Below, piece by piece: positions 28,487 through 34,357 of a stretch of 34,357 nt of DNA; the first letter of the stretch is position 1, and each line of letters begins with the position of its first letter. Source of the DNA: an uncultured Candidatus Marinamargulisbacteria bacterium (lineage in GTDB: Bacteria > Margulisbacteria > Riflemargulisbacteria > GWF2-35-9); assembly GCA_903897765.1 (NCBI GenBank), contig CAIUCY010000221.1, positions 1 to 34,357 on the forward strand, given 5' to 3'. The notes beneath the pieces were generated by a model that had not been told where the DNA came from, did not search any database, and saw only the letters and a program-made list of their open reading frames with translations. The translations under genes and the position numbers were made by a program.

Positions 28487-29233
28487 TTATTTTACAACCA
28501 CAGATCGAAAAGCGGCAAGGATTAGATCATATCGCGGTCCAGGACGCTTCATGACCTCTTTTGAAAGAAATATGATCTTTGTTTGGGATGGCCAAAGTCC
28601 TTTATACCAGCCCAAGTGGCCGGCTTCAAGAACAAGGATATTGTCTGGCGAGAATACCGATAGTCCCTCTCGTCCTATCATCGGATATCGCTGAGTCCCT
28701 TTAAACACCGACGAAAAGCCTGCCGCTGCTAACATCGGACTATAGAAAGTCTCTCGCCCCAACACATAGGCCGCTTCGATTCGACCATTACGAACAACTT
28801 GCTCGAGTATCACGAGGACTGACCGTGTTGGAGAAGAAGAGGGTTGCAAAGGAAGCGCATGCCGGTTTAGCCACAGTGAGGCCATTCTCTCTTCCCCTAA
28901 AATACTGCCCAAGCGTTTGACCATATCCCTTATACCAACGATCGACTCCGCATCAAAGGTCTCCACCTTCAGATGATGTTGCCGACAAAAAGCGATCAAC
29001 GGTGCATGGGTTCTCAACAGCAAGACCCGATCGGGCTTTAGTGAAAGGAGTTGCTCCTCATTGACATCGTTATACCCCCCGACCTTTGGCAGTTTTTTGG
29101 CTGCGTCAGGATAGTCACAATACCGCGTCACCCCCACCAACTGTGATTGGCCACCGAGGAGGAATACCGTCTCGGTGATGCTAGGCGCCAGCGAGACGAG
29201 TCGCGCCGGAAAGGCGAGACCTGCAAGAAGCAC
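28487..29233 (-). CDS. btuF: Cobalamin ABC transporter substrate-binding protein BtuF
   Basis: Periplasmic class III binding protein: LVSLAPSITETVFLLGGQSQ, LVGVTRYCDYP, LPKVGGYNDVNEEQLLSLKP and DRVLLLRTHAP are characteristic of BtuF/FecB-like proteins; a complete C-lobe follows (PMLAAAGFSSVFKG, SPDNILVLEAGH). GTG 29233 is the first normal start but would give a signal peptide without its basic N-region. Reading from ATT 29257, which overlaps the btuB stop, gives LKRITTLVLLAGLAFPA, a proper Sec signal, so a non-standard start is likely. Works with BtuB and the BtuCD at 16137-17856. Confidence 0.9.
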   Translation of the reverse strand: MLLAGLAFPARLVSLAPSITETVFLLGGQSQLVGVTRYCDYPDAAKKLPKVGGYNDVNEEQLLSLKPDRVLLLRTHAPLIAFCRQHHLKVETFDAESIVGIRDMVKRLGSILGEERMASLWLNRHALPLQPSSSPTRSVLVILEQVVRNGRIEAAYVLGRETFYSPMLAAAGFSSVFKGTQRYPMIGREGLSVFSPDNILVLEAGHLGWYKGLWPSQTKIIFLSKEVMKRPGPRYDLILAAFRSVVVK

Positions 29234-29250
29234 AAGAGTAGTGATTCGTT

Positions 29251-30999
29251 TTAGAATGATATGCTGACCTTTATTCCACCCGTTCGTCCCGGCATTACAT
29301 ACCCAGAATATTCCTCGTACGTTTGATTGAACACGTTATGAACAAATAGAGAGTATATGTCTTTGGTGTAATCCATATCCACAACCCAATAACTGGGCAA
29401 TGCGATCGAACCTCCTGTCATCGACAAGCGTTCGGAAACATAATTCGCTCGGATCGACAGACTTCCCGACAACCCACCCATGTTTAGCGCCATATTTACT
29501 TTCGTTTTGGCTCTATTTTGTAGCCAAGCCCCTGTTTTCTCGTCACTGGCATCTAACATTTGTGTCCAGTTGAGATTGTACAGAATGGCCTCCCCAACGC
29601 TACCAAACCACTCGGTTTCCATACCACTTAACCGTGCACGGCCGACATTGTTCGGCGAGGATGAAGACCAGTCGGCCGAGGAACCCCATTCGATGAGATC
29701 ATTCACTTTCTTTTCAAAATAGGACGTTCGAAAGCTTCCTATTGAAGTTCTCATGGTTAGTTCGAGATCAATATTTCGGGCAGTTTCTGGTCGAAGGTTG
29801 GGGTTCCCCACACTTCCGTAACTATCCTGACAATAAAGATCCGCTAATGAAGGGGCTCGAAAAGAGGTGCCATAGGACATTTTTAATGAACAATCTCCAC
29901 CCAACAAAAAAGCTTGGCTGAACTTATAGGTATCCGCCGTTCCAAAACGGGAGTGTTGATCTTGCCTGACGCCCATATTCATTTTCCACCACGGACTGAA
30001 TGACCAATCATCATTGATATACGCCGCATCATTTTGAAGGGAATGGTTCTGACTAAGAATACTATCGTTCGGGATCATTTGTTCCGTTTCTAGCCCCAAG
30101 ATGATCGCATGATCCACAAGTCTAAATTCTTTCGTTCCACCTAGGGTATTTGACCATCCCTTTGAGTCCGACACAGCCCCACTTATCGCCGTTCGTTCAT
30201 CACACTTTGTTGTAAAATACAGGCGCCCTCCCGAACGATCATTATCCCCTATCTGGGTCTCTAGACAGTACCCTTGATCTTTCTGTTCGGAGGCCGAATA
30301 CAGGCCCGCAGGATTCCCTCGTTGATCTGAGTAGGCTGACCCCGCCACCCTCACTTTATAATCATGCAGCAACACCTCGTTATACTCTATGGCCAAAATA
30401 TCATTATTAAAATATCCCACAGGGAGGTAGCCATCATATCGGCCATGAAGCAAACTCAACTGAACGTTTGACGCCACTGTTCCCTGCGAATACGCTAAAG
30501 AAAGGTTTTGATTTCCATATGAACCGAGCTCTAAACTCAGTTTATTCTGGCCCAGCGTTCTTGACGAGACAATGTTGATCACCCCACCCACCGCATCAGC
30601 ACCATAAACAGCCGACATGCCGCCACGATAGAGTTGAATTTCCTGAACCTGCTCAAGGTTGATATTGTTCAGGTCAACGGTTCCATAAACGGCATTCTTC
30701 ATGGGAATACCATCCCGAAGGATCAGCGTTTGGTTTGAATTAGCCCCTTGAAGGGAAAGGGCATTCACGCCTCCTTTTCCTCCATATCGATTGGCCTGCA
30801 CGCCAGGCTCACCTTGCAAGATATCGCCGATCGAAAAGTCTTTGTATCGATGAACATCTTCTTCAGAGATCAGCGTGCTATTGGGATAGGTTGAGAGAAA
30901 TCGAGACGCAGTCACTACAAAGTTCAGATTCGTACTCATCGGCACCGCCAACACAAAACCCAGACATAAACAACTGATAACAATACGGGGGAAAAACAT
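29251..30999 (-). CDS. btuB: TonB-dependent outer-membrane receptor BtuB
   Basis: 582-residue cobalamin receptor of the outer membrane. Signal peptide (~1-20), a TonB-box-like NFVVTASRF (~26-34), plug domain (YKDFSIGDILQGEPGVQANR, LSLQGANSNQTLILRDGIPM, VQEIQLYRGGMSAVYGADAV, GGVINIV) and a 22-strand barrel with alternating aromatic residues ending in FNQTYEEYSGYVMPGRTGGI and a terminal Phe. The plug matches BtuB best (small, RDGIPM). GGAGGTGG precedes the ATG at 4 nt and the riboswitch lies directly upstream. Confidence 0.93.
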   Translation of the reverse strand: MFFPRIVISCLCLGFVLAVPMSTNLNFVVTASRFLSTYPNSTLISEEDVHRYKDFSIGDILQGEPGVQANRYGGKGGVNALSLQGANSNQTLILRDGIPMKNAVYGTVDLNNINLEQVQEIQLYRGGMSAVYGADAVGGVINIVSSRTLGQNKLSLELGSYGNQNLSLAYSQGTVASNVQLSLLHGRYDGYLPVGYFNNDILAIEYNEVLLHDYKVRVAGSAYSDQRGNPAGLYSASEQKDQGYCLETQIGDNDRSGGRLYFTTKCDERTAISGAVSDSKGWSNTLGGTKEFRLVDHAIILGLETEQMIPNDSILSQNHSLQNDAAYINDDWSFSPWWKMNMGVRQDQHSRFGTADTYKFSQAFLLGGDCSLKMSYGTSFRAPSLADLYCQDSYGSVGNPNLRPETARNIDLELTMRTSIGSFRTSYFEKKVNDLIEWGSSADWSSSSPNNVGRARLSGMETEWFGSVGEAILYNLNWTQMLDASDEKTGAWLQNRAKTKVNMALNMGGLSGSLSIRANYVSERLSMTGGSIALPSYWVVDMDYTKDIYSLFVHNVFNQTYEEYSGYVMPGRTGGIKVSISF

Positions 31000-31011
31000 C
31001 CTGCCACCTCC

Positions 31012-31145
31012 ACGAGCGATTACGTTAAAGGCGTTCCGACTTTTCCCCTCACTTGTCTGCCTTAGGCAGGAGGCGAATTCACGGTTGCGGGCCAGCGCGG
31101 GGTTTTCACCCGACTTTCCCTTTAACCATCACATTATGGCGTGGA
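31012..31145 (-). ncRNA. Cobalamin riboswitch
   Basis: Minus strand: GGTTAAAGGGAA (31132 downward), GTCGGGTGAAAACCCCGCGC, TGGCCCGCAACCGTGA, a variable GCCTCCTGCC/GGCAG hairpin, AGTGAGGGG, AAGTCGGAACGCC and CCTTTAACG closing on TTAAAGG. The B12-box-like GGCCCGCAACxGTGA, GGGAA and AGTCGGA elements are diagnostic. The aptamer ends just before the btuB Shine-Dalgarno, so translational repression on cobalamin binding is likely; no strong terminator stem with a T-run is seen. Confidence 0.92.
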
Positions 31146-31150
31146 AACGA

Positions 31151-32869
31151 TTATTTGAAAAGCGAATCAATATCATCTTGTTCCATTCTCGTCTCGTCGA
31201 CTCCGAATTCTTTCTGAACAAGATTGATCCGTCCCATTTTCTTTAATACTTTGGCTACTTTTACCACAACCCCTTTGGCATTATCGATCTCAACGGGCGC
31301 ATAGGAATCTTTTCTAAGCTCAATAACTTCGTTTACCATCGCGACCAATCCTTCGGCCAAGCCCATCAACTTTTGTTCTCGATCAGATTCGTCCATATTG
31401 ATCAAAATTAATGCTAGAATATCAGGATCTAGCTCCATAAACACTTTAAGCAACTCTTCTTGTGGAAGGGCAATGACATCCTCAAAAAGAACGATCATAT
31501 CACGAAGCTCAAAAAGCACATCTGGATATTTTTCATGAAGCGCCATAGTGATCTCAGATTTTTTATCAGCTGGGAATCGATCTATTAAGGGAAGCACAGC
31601 ATGCTTACCCCCAATTAAACAGGCGACTTTATCTTTATACAGCTTCTCAAGTTCATAGATTTCCGAAACCGGATGCTCAACCTCGTAGGTAAGAAAGGGG
31701 ATGATCTCTGTTTGTTCTTCTGTTGTAAATCGAGAAAAGATAACCGCACTCATATGTGTCGGGAGGTATGAAATAATAATAGCGACCCTCTGCCAAAACA
31801 AAGCCTGGTCAGCGTCATCGGGTTGGGGTTTGTCTCTTTCAAGCAAATAGGCTAATTTAATGATATTGTTATCCGTTACGAAATCAAAGTAGTCCCGAAT
31901 GGCATTGCTTTCCTTAAAAGTGAGTTCGTCTGATCCTAAACCACCCGCACCCATTAACCCCAACCCTCCAACCAAATCAACGTCGGAACCTCCCACTCCT
32001 CCACCTTGTTTGGAGTCGCCGCCTGATTTATTTACTGAGGCGTCCCCCGCTGCCACCCCTACACTACTTGCTATATTGGTTGCTGAACCGGAGAGCCGAA
32101 ACAGCGCAAACGCAATGCCTCCCATCATTAATATCAATAACGAACCCAAGGCAATGGTGATAATCTCTTTTACGCCAACCTTGCCTGATGAATTAGTCAT
32201 TAACTGTCCAATAAATTCCTTCCCCGATTTGATCTCGCTTTTGATAAACCCTATCGACTTTTCGCTTTCTTTGGCGCTGAGTTCTTGTTGTTGAAGATTG
32301 GTTTGGAGTATAGCGTTAAATTTGTCATCCGAGCTTTTTTGGGTATTGGTGTTGCTATCGATCATGGCCCTGATCAACTGCATTTCAGCTGATTCGCCCC
32401 CACTATTGGAGAACTTTTCTCTCGACACCTTGATCGTGCTGTCTTTATATTGGTCGAAATCCAATATCGACTTTATTTTATCTAAAACGGCTTTTTCACT
32501 AACCCCCGTCGAATTGATCCAAACATTAACTTCATAGTGGCTAAAGACATAGGCGTTCTGAATATTTGCTTTCGATATCTGCTTTATGGGAACCCCTGGC
32601 AAGAATAGGGTTTGGATCTTTTGAGCATTAGCCATATTAACTTTCACTCGAACCTTCAGCGAGATCATAACTTGGTTGGGACCGAAGATCCTGTCGATAA
32701 GACTCTGTGCATCTTTTTCTTTTATTTGTTGATAAGTCAGGATCTCTGCGCCCGAATTAAATTCTAGTTCAACGGGTTTAATGTTAATTGAACTCGTCGG
32801 TTCTGTCGCCAACGACGCATTCACAGTGAAACTGAGGCATATAAAGAAGAGAAGTAGTAGGTTTTTCAT
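31151..32869 (-). CDS. FliF-RBM3/FliG-like hybrid membrane protein (novel rotor-switch-like)
   Basis: 572 residues in five parts. Signal peptide ~1-21. Periplasmic domain ~55-153 matches FliF RBM3: LIDRIFGPNQVMISLKVRVK and VNVWINSTGVSEKAVLDKIK against FliF LTNVFGAKSCVVRVNVAMNF and IAVILDRKLKDDEKQNLMDA. One transmembrane helix (IITIALGSLLILMMGGIAF, ~235-256). Gly-rich linker ~262-315. FliG middle plus C-like domain ~322-550: DKPQ...VAIIISYLP, EKYPDVLFELRDMIVLFEDV against FliG DEPLASKIKQMMFVFEDI. The torque-helix DDRTIQR is replaced by PQEELLK. The extreme C-terminus MEQDDIDSLF resembles the FliM CheY-binding peptide. FliG N-domain and RBM1-2 are absent. Topology equals a FliF-FliG fusion. The ATG overlaps the SLH-TPR stop (TGATG). 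No description of this architecture is known to me. Confidence 0.72.
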   Translation of the reverse strand: MKNLLLLFFICLSFTVNASLATEPTSSINIKPVELEFNSGAEILTYQQIKEKDAQSLIDRIFGPNQVMISLKVRVKVNMANAQKIQTLFLPGVPIKQISKANIQNAYVFSHYEVNVWINSTGVSEKAVLDKIKSILDFDQYKDSTIKVSREKFSNSGGESAEMQLIRAMIDSNTNTQKSSDDKFNAILQTNLQQQELSAKESEKSIGFIKSEIKSGKEFIGQLMTNSSGKVGVKEIITIALGSLLILMMGGIAFALFRLSGSATNIASSVGVAAGDASVNKSGGDSKQGGGVGGSDVDLVGGLGLMGAGGLGSDELTFKESNAIRDYFDFVTDNNIIKLAYLLERDKPQPDDADQALFWQRVAIIISYLPTHMSAVIFSRFTTEEQTEIIPFLTYEVEHPVSEIYELEKLYKDKVACLIGGKHAVLPLIDRFPADKKSEITMALHEKYPDVLFELRDMIVLFEDVIALPQEELLKVFMELDPDILALILINMDESDREQKLMGLAEGLVAMVNEVIELRKDSYAPVEIDNAKGVVVKVAKVLKKMGRINLVQKEFGVDETRMEQDDIDSLFK

Positions 32870-33834
32870 CAGAGCATATCTAAAAAATATTTTATTTCTT
32901 CATTATTCGGTTGATAGCGCAGCACCAGTTCCCAATACTTCCTTGCTTTTGTATAATCTTGCAGCATATAGAAGGATGATCCTTTTAAGGAAAGGGCCCC
33001 AATGTTTTTATTATCTTCTTTTAAAATGAGGTTACATTCATCTATTGCTTGCCAGAACTGAAAGTCATAAAACGCAAGAAGGGCTTTATTCAATCTCTTT
33101 GTTAACACATCGAGGCTTTCATTAGATACGTCTTCGTTTGATTTTTGATAGGCGATATCTCGCGTTGTGGCGATCTCCCAAAACATCATCTCACATTGAA
33201 GGTTTCGTTTGCGATACGCGGTTAATTCAAGTCGATCAAGCGATTGAGCGCCTCCAATAATATAGTCACTGATCGCGGAACCAATAATTTGTTGTTCTTT
33301 TATAGTGGCGCTACTTTTTTGAGCAGCAACTCTGGCCGAGATCGCTGGGTTTTTTATAAGAACGGCAATTAGCTTTTCTCTCGTTACATAACTTTTATCA
33401 TTCACATTGTCACTAAAATTAATTGCCGGAAATATCTTTTTAAGTATGTCTACCGCATCCGACATTTGAAGAATATTTTGATAGTTCTTGTCGCCCGATT
33501 CTATGTACTTATTTTCTACCCCTGTCTGAATAAATGGAAAAACCTTCATCTCAGGGAGTACGTCTTTGAAGTAGGGTTGATTGATAGATCCATTCGGGGT
33601 TATATTTCCTAACCACATGGCTATCACCATAACTTGAAGACCATTTAGGTTTGCATCTGGTTGGAAAGTATTGTCTACAAAAGCAGGCATAAATCCATTC
33701 GCCATAAAAAACTGTGCCTCATTATAGTATTGATAGTTCGGACTAATATCTGTCGCTTCGAGTGCCAACGACAGGGATTGGCATAACATGATAAAGGCAC
33801 AGATAAAGAATATTTTTATTTGTTTATTGAACAA
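32869..33834 (-). CDS. Exported SLH-like / TPR protein
   Basis: 321 residues starting at TTG 33834 with GAGG 8 nt upstream; N-terminal signal peptide (IKIFFICAFIMLCQSLSLAL, ~6-25). Residues ~35-165 look like S-layer-homology units (AQFFMANGFMPAF, LNGLQVMVIAMWLG, YFKDVLPEMKVFPFIQTGVE, LQMSDAVDILKKIFPAI, YVTREKLIAVLI). A helical middle leads to TPR repeats at ~250-321 (LLAFYDFQFWQAIDECNLIL, GALSLKGSSFYMLQDYTKAR, YWELVLRYQPNNEEIKYFLD). Probably periplasmic or cell-wall-facing, so it could anchor or scaffold the periplasmic RBM3-like part of the hybrid protein that it overlaps. A TATACT (33897-33892) upstream is a possible -10. Confidence 0.72.
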   Translation of the reverse strand: MFNKQIKIFFICAFIMLCQSLSLALEATDISPNYQYYNEAQFFMANGFMPAFVDNTFQPDANLNGLQVMVIAMWLGNITPNGSINQPYFKDVLPEMKVFPFIQTGVENKYIESGDKNYQNILQMSDAVDILKKIFPAINFSDNVNDKSYVTREKLIAVLIKNPAISARVAAQKSSATIKEQQIIGSAISDYIIGGAQSLDRLELTAYRKRNLQCEMMFWEIATTRDIAYQKSNEDVSNESLDVLTKRLNKALLAFYDFQFWQAIDECNLILKEDNKNIGALSLKGSSFYMLQDYTKARKYWELVLRYQPNNEEIKYFLDML

Positions 33835-33927
33835 TCCCTTACCCTCAAGTTGCTAAAGAACAATAGGGAGCTTCGCCCCTTCTGCTAGAATAGTATAGCG
33901 AGACTTTATATTCAATATAATTAGGGA

Positions 33928-34100
33928 TTATCGTTCTAAGATTTTTTTTGTTCAAGCATACGAGATTCATCGAAAGGTTTAACAATAAAATTTATAGCAC
34001 CCTCGTCAGCCTCACAGACTTAATATCCAGCCGCCACCTAGATCTGGGTTAAACGCATGCGAAGAAATGCAGTATCGTCGACAACGAGCACCTTAACCAT
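33928..34100 (-). pseudogene. Decayed CheY-like receiver (second of a tandem pair)
   Basis: The frame opens MVKVLVVDDTAFLRMRLTQI, the start of a CheY-type receiver with the acidic DD pair, then meets TAG, continues VAAGY, TAA, VCEADEG and jumps straight to GAINFIVKPFDESRMLEQ, the C-terminal part with the conserved Lys (VKP). The middle ~60 residues including the phosphorylated Asp are gone. An 8-A run near the end is one base short of restoring the ending KKILER. The start overlaps the preceding stop (TAATG). Gene decay and poor consensus at a contig end are both possible. Confidence 0.75.
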
Positions 34101-34289
34101 TAATCTAGGGATACTACTTTTGCGATAGTACTGAGAAGGGATTTTTCTTCATAGGGTTTAATTAAAAAATTTTTAGCGCCGAATTCTAACGCTTTCATAA
34201 TGGTCTCTTGCTGAGAAAAACTGCTTAACATAACCACTTTAGCTTTCTTATCTATTTTCATGATCTCCTGTAATGCTTCGAGTCCGTTC
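34100..34289 (-). CDS. CheY-like response regulator receiver, C-terminal fragment
   Basis: The last 62 residues of a receiver domain: NGLEALQEIMKIDKKAKVVM, LSSFSQQETIMKALEFGAKN, FLIKPYEEKSLLSTIAKVVS. The conserved Ser/Thr (MLSSFS), GAKNFLIKPY with the Lys and the alpha-5 region are visible; the phosphorylated Asp and the N-terminus lie beyond the contig end. The true sequence stops at 34289; the apparent N-terminal residues TGVRVCSSDL upstream are translated adapter. First gene visible of an operon continuing into the decayed receiver. Confidence 0.88.
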
Positions 34290-34357
34290 AGATCGGAAGA
34301 GCACACGCGAACTCCAGTCACGGTTGGACATCTCGTATGCCGTCTTCTGCTTGAAAA
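34290..34357. other. Illumina TruSeq adapter left on the contig end
   Basis: AGATCGGAAGAGCACACG, then GAACTCCAGTCAC, an 8-base index-like GGTTGGAC, then ATCTCGTATGCCGTCTTC and TGCTTG followed by AAAA: the 3' read-through adapter in order, with a 2-base deletion after CACACG. Not biological sequence; it should be trimmed. Confidence 0.97.

Noticed and set aside
31151-32869. MgtE N-domain or generic SpoIIIAG-type protein
   Set aside because: The FliG middle domain is related to MgtE-N, but the colinear match extends through the FliG C-terminal FED region, and the periplasmic part matches FliF RBM3 order and spacing.

Overview
The window is one end of an assembly contig (residual Illumina adapter occupies the last ~68 bases) from a diderm, flagellated, probably competent bacterium. 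Outer membrane: a TonB-dependent receptor, a secretin and a periplasmic binding protein. Motility: flgB-flgC-fliF-fliG-fliH-fliI-fliJ. The lineage cannot be fixed from sequence alone; the gene mix would fit an uncultured diderm phylum (Margulisbacteria-like lineages were considered, unproven). The standard genetic code applies. Genes are tightly packed, with many ATGA/TGATG overlaps, and an unusual number of promoters place their -10 box 6-9 bases before the start codon, implying leaderless mRNAs.

Layout. 1-1554: a probable IS end, tRNA-Leu(GAG), rsmI and a bactofilin. 1803-4031 (+): a BrnT/BrnA toxin-antitoxin pair translationally coupled to aroE and a short GspE/PilT-like ATPase. 4039-5605: an island of two toxin-antitoxin modules (RelB/ParE-like; HEPN/MNT) separated and bracketed by copies of a repeat, the outer ones including the 3' end of fliJ. 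5551-11406 (-): the flagellar operon, without fliE. 11477-14356: a MerR-type regulator, then (-) secG-ykgJ-flgN-like, and an HAD-IB phosphatase. 14476-15368: a second BrnTA pair between ~100 bp direct repeats. 15389-17856 (-): BtuD/BtuC-type ABC importer plus a Fis-type HTH regulator. 17894-18286 (-): an unknown protein. 18344-21114 (+): two tandem thymidylate-kinase-like genes, a family-4-type uracil-DNA glycosylase and a nitrilase-family amidohydrolase, all overlapping. 21124-22686: repeats around a solitary ATPase_2 gene. 22755-24550: four orphan genes. 24554-27813 (-): comM (yifB), a PilN/GspL-like protein, a small membrane protein and a mini-secretin, a compact DNA-uptake or pilus-type operon. 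27907-31145 (-): a cobalamin riboswitch controlling btuB, btuF and an iron-sulfur flavoprotein.

The most unusual locus is 31151-34289 (-). After two CheY-like receiver genes (one cut by the contig end, one decayed) comes an SLH-TPR exported protein, coupled to a 572-residue membrane protein. That protein joins a Sec signal peptide, a FliF RBM3-like periplasmic domain, one transmembrane helix, a Gly-rich linker, FliG middle/C-terminal-like domains and a C-terminal peptide resembling the CheY-binding peptide of FliM. It looks like a one-chain rotor/switch-like module separate from the true FliF and FliG encoded in the same window, and is the best candidate for an undescribed system.

Stretches without genes: 95-248 shows nothing recognisable; 1045-1176, 1555-1816, 14357-14699, 15220-15388, 21115-21407 and 22527-22754 hold repeats and promoters; 31000-31150 is the riboswitch; 33835-33927 is leader or promoter sequence.
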